DNA of 64,000 bases from Saccharibacillus kuerlensis DSM 22868 (GTDB lineage: Bacteria; Bacillota; Bacilli; Paenibacillales; Paenibacillaceae): NCBI RefSeq assembly GCF_000378145.1, contig NZ_KB899280.1, positions 62,001 to 126,000 of the forward strand, given 5' to 3'. The notes below the pieces were generated by a model. The model saw only the letters and a program-made list of their open reading frames with translations. It searched no databases and was not told the origin of the DNA. The translations under genes were made by a program, and so were the position numbers. Shown here piece by piece: positions 60,037-64,000 of this stretch (its first letter is position 1; every line of letters begins with the position of its first letter).

Positions 60037-61224
60037 TTACAGCGACAGCGGAATTTCCTTGACCCCGCGGACAATCATGCCGGGCCGCCATTCAAGTTTG
60101 CCGGCGTCTTCGCGCAGACGAATATTCGGGAAGCGGCGCAGCAGCGTGTTGACGGCAATTTCCCCTTCCAGCCGGGCGAGCGGAGCGCCGAGGCACATAT
60201 GAATACCGTGGCCGAAGGCCAGATGTCGGCTGCGCTCGCGGGTAATATCAAACAGATCCGGGTCGTCAAACTGACTGCCATCCCGATCGGCGGAATCCAG
60301 CGCGACGACGACCAAGTCGCCGCGTTTCATGGAATGCCCCCTGAATTCCAGATCTTCGCCGGCCCATCTGGAGGTGCTGAACTCTACCGGTCCGTTGTAA
60401 CGCAGCATTTCTTCGATCGCCCCTTTGATCAAGTCCGGATTATCGCGCAGCATGTGCAGCTGTTCAGGATGCTGCAGCAGCGAAATGATACCATTGCCAA
60501 TCAGATTGACCGTTGTCTCGTGTCCGGCAATGATCAGCAGTGAAACGACTCCGTAAATTTCCTGTTCCGACAGCCGTTCGCCGGCTTCTTCAGCAGCGAT
60601 CAGTTGGCTGATCAGGTCGTCACCGGGCTCGCGCCGAACTTTCTCGAACCAAGTACCAAGATAAGCCGTGAATTCCTGCATATGCTGATATACCTCGGAG
60701 CTGCCTTCAGAGTTTGAAGCTCCGATAATGGAGTTTGACCAAATGCGGAATTTGTCTTGATCCGAAGTAGGCACGCCGAGTATTTCACTGATCACAATAA
60801 TCGGAAGGGGAAACGCATAGTCATCGATCAGTTCGATATGTTCGCGTCCTTCCACAGCATCCAGCAGTTTGTCGGCAATCTGCTGAATGTGTTCGCGCAT
60901 ACCTTCAATCAGCTTGGGCGTAAAGGCTTGTTGAACAAGCCCTCGCAGTCTGCGGTGATCCGGCGGATCAGAAAACAGCATGTTGCTCGTAAAAATGCTT
61001 TGCCCTGTGCTTCCGTAAATTTTGGTCATATCTTTGATAAATCGATTGTCTTTCAATACTTCGACAGCGTCCTCGTATCGGGTAATCATCCAGCCGAATT
61101 GACCATCGGGAAACATCAGTTTGGCAATCGGCTCTTCTTCTCTCAATCGGGCATAGACCGGATAAGGATTCTGACTGAATTCCCGTGTGAACAGGGCATT
61201 TTTTGGAGATTCGTTTGCGCTCAA
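60037..61224 (-). CDS. Cytochrome P450 (CYP107-like)
   Basis: 395 residues from TTG 61224, chosen because GAGAGGAG lies about 8 bp upstream; another TTG 24 bp earlier lacks a site. Landmarks: DPPDHRRLRGLVQQAFTPK (helix C), LLIIAGHETTVNLIGNG (I-helix oxygen-binding Thr), EEMLRYNGPVEF (ExxR), and the heme loop FGHGIHMCLGAPLARLEGEI with the thiolate Cys at about 344. It is a soluble bacterial class I P450 needing separate redox partners, none of which is encoded nearby. Substrate unknown; relatives hydroxylate macrolides, fatty acids or steroids. Confidence 0.92.
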   Translation of the reverse strand: MSANESPKNALFTREFSQNPYPVYARLREEEPIAKLMFPDGQFGWMITRYEDAVEVLKDNRFIKDMTKIYGSTGQSIFTSNMLFSDPPDHRRLRGLVQQAFTPKLIEGMREHIQQIADKLLDAVEGREHIELIDDYAFPLPIIVISEILGVPTSDQDKFRIWSNSIIGASNSEGSSEVYQHMQEFTAYLGTWFEKVRREPGDDLISQLIAAEEAGERLSEQEIYGVVSLLIIAGHETTVNLIGNGIISLLQHPEQLHMLRDNPDLIKGAIEEMLRYNGPVEFSTSRWAGEDLEFRGHSMKRGDLVVVALDSADRDGSQFDDPDLFDITRERSRHLAFGHGIHMCLGAPLARLEGEIAVNTLLRRFPNIRLREDAGKLEWRPGMIVRGVKEIPLSL

Positions 61225-61258
61225 GCGAAAAGCTCCTCTCAAATTCAAATAGAGACTC

Positions 61259-61287
61259 TATTTACCATTTATTCAACCAGAGGACAA
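61259..61287 (-). promoter_or_regulatory. Candidate promoter of the P450 gene
   Basis: On the - strand TTGTCC (61287-61282), 17-bp spacer, TAAATA (61264-61259). Confidence 0.4.
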
Positions 61288-61308
61288 TTGAAACAGCCGC
61301 AGTGCGCG

Positions 61309-61338
61309 TTGCTCGTCCGAAAGAGGAAGTTGTATACT
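61309..61338 (+). promoter_or_regulatory. Candidate promoter of the DinB-like gene
   Basis: TTGCTC (61309-61314), 18-bp spacer, TATACT (61333-61338), divergent from the P450 promoter. Confidence 0.45.
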
Positions 61339-61418
61339 GAAGAAGTGAGTTTATCAAAAATAAATAGCATGACCGTAAGCCTCGTTAAAGGCTTCGCCAT
61401 GCGGTATGGAGGGCAATC

Positions 61419-61883
61419 ATGACGGAAGCTTTCGTATTTAAACTGATGGACAGAGCACAGGCCAGTATTCTGAAGTATTTGGAAGATGTACCGGAAGAAG
61501 CAAGAAAAACGATTCCGGAAGGATTCAACAACAATCTTCACTGGCAGTTAGGTCATATTCTGGCGATCAGCGACCGTGTCGTGAACACTTTCTCCGGACG
61601 AGAGTTGGTTTTCCCCGAGACCTATGCAGTCTATTTTGCAGCGAGAACCAAGCCGGCCGAATGGCAGGGCGAGCCGCCGGCGTGGGACGAACTGATCGGT
61701 GAACTGGAGCAGCTGCCGGCGCGGTTCCGTGAAGCTTATGCCGATAAGTTGGACGAGCCGCTCGCCAACCTAGACAATTTTGCTAAAGCGGAAACGCTCG
61801 GCGATCTGTTGACATTAAACGTGGCACATATGAATCAGCATATGGGAATCATCAATGCTTTGACGCGTATTACACGCCGTTAA
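61419..61883 (+). CDS. DinB-superfamily metal-binding protein
   Basis: 154 residues; GGAGGGC precedes ATG 61419. Four-helix DinB-like fold with the conserved metal-binding His pattern: NNNLHWQLGHILAISDRVVN in helix 2 and LLTLNVAHMNQHMGIINAL near the C-terminus. DinB-like proteins include thiol transferases of bacillithiol and many of unknown role. It is cytoplasmic. The hydrolase gene starts 50 bp later, probably in the same transcript. Confidence 0.8.
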   Translation: MTEAFVFKLMDRAQASILKYLEDVPEEARKTIPEGFNNNLHWQLGHILAISDRVVNTFSGRELVFPETYAVYFAARTKPAEWQGEPPAWDELIGELEQLPARFREAYADKLDEPLANLDNFAKAETLGDLLTLNVAHMNQHMGIINALTRITRR

Positions 61884-61932
61884 GCTGCCTGCTGCTTCTG
61901 CAGGACCCCCGACCAAAAAGGAGAGATTTCGT

Positions 61933-62901
61933 ATGAAAACATCCAAAGCCCTTCTGACAGCGCTCAGCGTGGCTGCTATTCCGGCTGCCGCTGTCGTCGC
62001 AGGAAGCTTTTATTTCTACAAATTGGCTGTGGCGCGTGCACCCAAAAATTTTCTGGATTCCGATCCCGGTCTGCAGCCGAACCCTGATGTGCAGACCGAA
62101 ACGACTTCCAGCCGCGAATGGTGGGACACTCGGGACTTTGAAGATCGAACTCTGCTCTCGGGAGACGGCTTGAAGCTGCATGCCTATTATTTGCCGGCCA
62201 AGCGGCAGACGGCACAAACGGCTATTCTTGCCCACGGATATTCCGGGGATGCTTCGATCATGAGCGGAGTAGCCAAGTTCTATCACGAAGATCTCGGCAT
62301 GAATATCCTGTTACCCGATGCGAGGGGACATGGACGCAGTGAAGGGACTTATATCGGCTATGGTTGGCCTGAGCGCATCGACTATCTGGGCTGGATTCGG
62401 CAGATCATTGCACAGGACGGAGCACAAGCCGAAATTGTGCTGCACGGCATTTCGATGGGAGGAGCGACCGTCATGATGACGAGCGGGGAAGATCTTCCTC
62501 CGCACGTCAAAGCAATCGTCGAAGACTGCGGTTACACGTCGGTCCGCGATGAATTAGCCTACCAGATGAAGCGGATGTACCGAATTCCTACTTTCCCAAT
62601 GCTTCCGGCAACCGAGGCATTGACTCGAGTCAAAGCCGGATACTCGTTTACAGAAGCTTCTGCGCTTAATCAAGTGCGCCGCTGCCGGACACCTATGCTG
62701 TTTGTCCACGGATCGAACGACGAATTCGTGCCGACATCAATGGTGCACGAGCTGTATGCAGCCTGCCCTGCGGACAAAGAACTGCTGATTGTCGAAGGAG
62801 CAGGGCACGGCGATTCGTTTTTGGTCAACAAACCGCTGTATACGCGTAAAGTCAGCGAATTTTTGAGCAATCGTTTGACCTCTGCGGCTGCTGCCGATTG
62901 A
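61933..62901 (+). CDS. Membrane-anchored alpha/beta hydrolase (YqkD-like)
   Basis: 322 residues; AAAAGGAGAG precedes ATG 61933. A hydrophobic N-terminal helix (LLTALSVAAIPAAAVVAGSF) anchors the protein, or is a signal. The catalytic triad is visible: Ser in LHGISMGGATVMM, Asp in FVHGSNDEFVPTSM, His in VEGAGHGDSFL. ILAHGYSGDAS provides the oxyanion hole. The domain arrangement follows YqkD/FrsA-like serine hydrolases of unknown substrate, outside or at the membrane. Confidence 0.82.
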   Translation: MKTSKALLTALSVAAIPAAAVVAGSFYFYKLAVARAPKNFLDSDPGLQPNPDVQTETTSSREWWDTRDFEDRTLLSGDGLKLHAYYLPAKRQTAQTAILAHGYSGDASIMSGVAKFYHEDLGMNILLPDARGHGRSEGTYIGYGWPERIDYLGWIRQIIAQDGAQAEIVLHGISMGGATVMMTSGEDLPPHVKAIVEDCGYTSVRDELAYQMKRMYRIPTFPMLPATEALTRVKAGYSFTEASALNQVRRCRTPMLFVHGSNDEFVPTSMVHELYAACPADKELLIVEGAGHGDSFLVNKPLYTRKVSEFLSNRLTSAAAAD

Positions 62902-62960
62902 GGGAATTTCCGTGATTTTGTACAAGCTGATCTTGTTCAGACGATTTTTTACAGGATCGG

Positions 62961-62996
62961 ATCCATACAGTCAAGTTCGAATTCATACAGCCAAGT
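62961..62996 (+). repeat. Short direct repeat, 16-bp units with 20-bp period
   Basis: ATCCATACAGTCAAGT (62961-62976) and ATTCATACAGCCAAGT (62981-62996), two differences, just before the terminator. Role unknown. Confidence 0.4.
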
Positions 62997-63000
62997 AAGA

Positions 63001-63037
63001 AAGCTTTTTTCCGTTCTCGAACGGGAAAAAGCTTTTT
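63001..63037 (+). terminator. Intrinsic terminator after the hydrolase gene
   Basis: AAGCTTTTTTCCGTT (63001-63015) pairs with AACGGGAAAAAGCTT (63020-63034) with one G-T pair, followed by a T tract. Confidence 0.85.
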
Positions 63038-63058
63038 TTATGTAAATATTAAAATTTG

Positions 63059-63070
63059 GGACATATGTCC
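63059..63070. promoter_or_regulatory. Palindrome upstream of the YdcZ-type gene, possible regulator site
   Basis: GGACATATGTCC is a perfect 12-bp palindrome about 100 bp before the transporter start. A Crp/Fnr-family regulator gene follows the transporter, which makes it a candidate operator. Confidence 0.35.
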
Positions 63071-63166
63071 TTCACGGCTTGCGTCTCTCTGTACGTATAA
63101 TAGAAAAAGAATTCGGCGAAGCTTTTTTGAAAAGAAATGCCGAAACAGGAAACGGAGGCAAAGACA

Positions 63167-63595
63167 GTGTTTAGAGGCATATTATTTGCTTTTATAGGCG
63201 GCGCTTGCATTACACTGCAAGGTGTTGCCAACTCCCGGATCAGTCACGATATTGGGACTTGGCAGGCGGCGACGGTTACGCAGTTTACGGGCTTCATTAT
63301 GGCGCTGCTGATCTATTTATTCGTGCGGGACGGCGATCTTGGCGGATTTCGCAAAGTCAAACCGCTGTATTTGGCAGGCGGCGCATTCGGTGCGGTGATC
63401 ATTTATACCGAGGTAACCGCCATTCAGACGATCGGTGTAACTTTTACCATCTCGGCGCTGCTGATTGCTCAGCTCTGCGTCACGTTCATGATTGATGCTT
63501 TCGGTTGGTTCGGCAGAACCAAGAGCAAAATGGGTGCTCCGCAGCTGATCGGGCTGGTAATGATGATCGGCGGCGTGCTGATTATGAAACTATAA
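63167..63595 (+). CDS. DUF606/YdcZ-family DMT-type membrane transporter
   Basis: 142 residues from GTG 63167, with CGGAGG 8 bp upstream; an in-frame ATG at 63137 has only a weak site. Five membrane helices: FRGILFAFIGGACITLQGVA, TVTQFTGFIMALLIYLFV, LYLAGGAFGAVIIYTEVTAI, FTISALLIAQLCVTFMIDAF and LIGLVMMIGGVLIM. The short five-helix format and the NSRIS motif after helix 1 mark the DUF606/YdcZ group of the drug/metabolite transporter superfamily. Such genes often lie beside a Crp/Fnr (YeiL-like) regulator as here. Substrate unknown. Confidence 0.85.
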   Translation: MFRGILFAFIGGACITLQGVANSRISHDIGTWQAATVTQFTGFIMALLIYLFVRDGDLGGFRKVKPLYLAGGAFGAVIIYTEVTAIQTIGVTFTISALLIAQLCVTFMIDAFGWFGRTKSKMGAPQLIGLVMMIGGVLIMKL

Positions 63596-63675
63596 ACCGT
63601 ATGAAAAGGCAGATGGAAGCTGGTTCTGCAGATTAGACGGACAAAACGATAGTTGAAGCGAAGGAGCCTTGCGGG

Positions 63676-64000
63676 ATGAGAGAAATCAAGGAACACGATT
63701 TGCTGGAAGCCTACTTGTCGCAGCATGGGCTGGAGACCATATTTCATGAACCGCTGCGTCCGCATCTCTCCTTGTATGCCTTCGATCCGGGGGAAGAATT
63801 GTGCACGCAAGGCGCACAGGCGGACATGCTGTATGTACTTGTAAAAGGCAAAATCAAAATTTATACGACGTCGCCGGAAGGGCGTACGCTGGTCATTTCG
63901 TTCAAGAATCCGCCGGAAGTTGTTGGAGATATTGAGTACCTTCGGGATTTGAACATTATCAATACGGTAGAAGCGGTCTCACCCGTCACGGTAATCGGAA
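63676..64000 (+). CDS. Crp/Fnr-family (YeiL-like) transcriptional regulator, 3' end outside window
   Basis: ATG 63676 follows AAGGAG at 9 bp and the frame is open to the window edge (108 residues seen). The cyclic-nucleotide-type sensor barrel is visible: LSLYAFDPGEELCTQGAQAD, MLYVLVKGKIKIYTTSPEGR and FKNPPEVVGDIEYL. The second part resembles YeiL-type members more than Fnr, since no N-terminal Cys cluster is present; there is one Cys at about residue 44. The DNA-binding part is missing. It probably regulates the preceding transporter. Confidence 0.82.
   Translation, partial: MREIKEHDLLEAYLSQHGLETIFHEPLRPHLSLYAFDPGEELCTQGAQADMLYVLVKGKIKIYTTSPEGRTLVISFKNPPEVVGDIEYLRDLNIINTVEAVSPVTVIG

Overview
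The window looks like the chromosome of a mid-GC, low-to-moderately motile member of the Paenibacillaceae (Paenibacillus/Saccharibacillus type). This is inferred from AGGAGG ribosome binding sites, frequent TTG/GTG starts, U-tailed terminators, an LplB/YtcP-type sugar ABC transporter with a membrane AraC regulator, a DUF5317 protein and a ComP/ComA-like pair. No tRNA, rRNA, CRISPR array, integrase or insertion sequence was seen. Nearly all genes read on the + strand.

Layout. 1-4.0 kb: the end of a LysR regulator, a decayed GH35 beta-galactosidase, an AraC regulator and a GH43 glycosidase with AraC-type direct repeats in its promoter. 4.2-8.1 kb: pstSCAB phosphate uptake behind a Pho-box-like element. 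8.2-16.9 kb: housekeeping and stress genes (FhuF-like Fe-S protein, phosphoesterase, lipoteichoic acid synthase, DNA glycosylase, PAS-GGDEF-EAL phosphodiesterase, stress protein behind a SigB-like promoter, MFS exporter). 17-25 kb: sugar ABC transporter, its membrane-bound AraC regulator and two Gfo/Idh/MocA dehydrogenases. 25.3-26.7 kb: an unknown protein and a YebC/YeeN regulator.

26.8-35.1 kb is a signalling island. It holds RsbQ, a free-standing PAS coiled-coil protein, a REC-PP2C phosphatase, then a c-di-GMP-I riboswitch, a Jag-N/DUF342 protein, a STAS antagonist, a 29-residue membrane peptide, a DUF5317 protein, and one membrane protein fusing HD-GYP to an RsbW-type ATPase. This looks like a partner-switching circuit joined to c-di-GMP. 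35.1-40.6 kb: a membrane-anchored short-chain dehydrogenase and rhamnose catabolism rhaBAD.

40.6-54.4 kb: two chemosensory operons. The first encodes CheY, a GAF-degenerate GGDEF protein, a ComP-like kinase and a ComA-like regulator. The second encodes CheW, CheA, a giant soluble MCP, CheR, CheB and CheW. Both start behind near-identical ComA-box-like sites at the same distance from the -10, so the ComA-like regulator may control both. The 1362-residue MCP has matched 56-residue repeat arrays on both arms of its coiled-coil hairpin.

54.4-55.9 kb has no convincing gene and carries five diverged ~115-bp repeats with compensating changes in two helices, which suggests an undescribed structured RNA family. 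55.9-64 kb: a coiled-coil GNAT protein, heme oxygenase plus bacteriophytochrome with a dead GGDEF, a cytochrome P450, a DinB-like protein, a membrane-anchored hydrolase, a YdcZ-type transporter and the start of a Crp/Fnr regulator.
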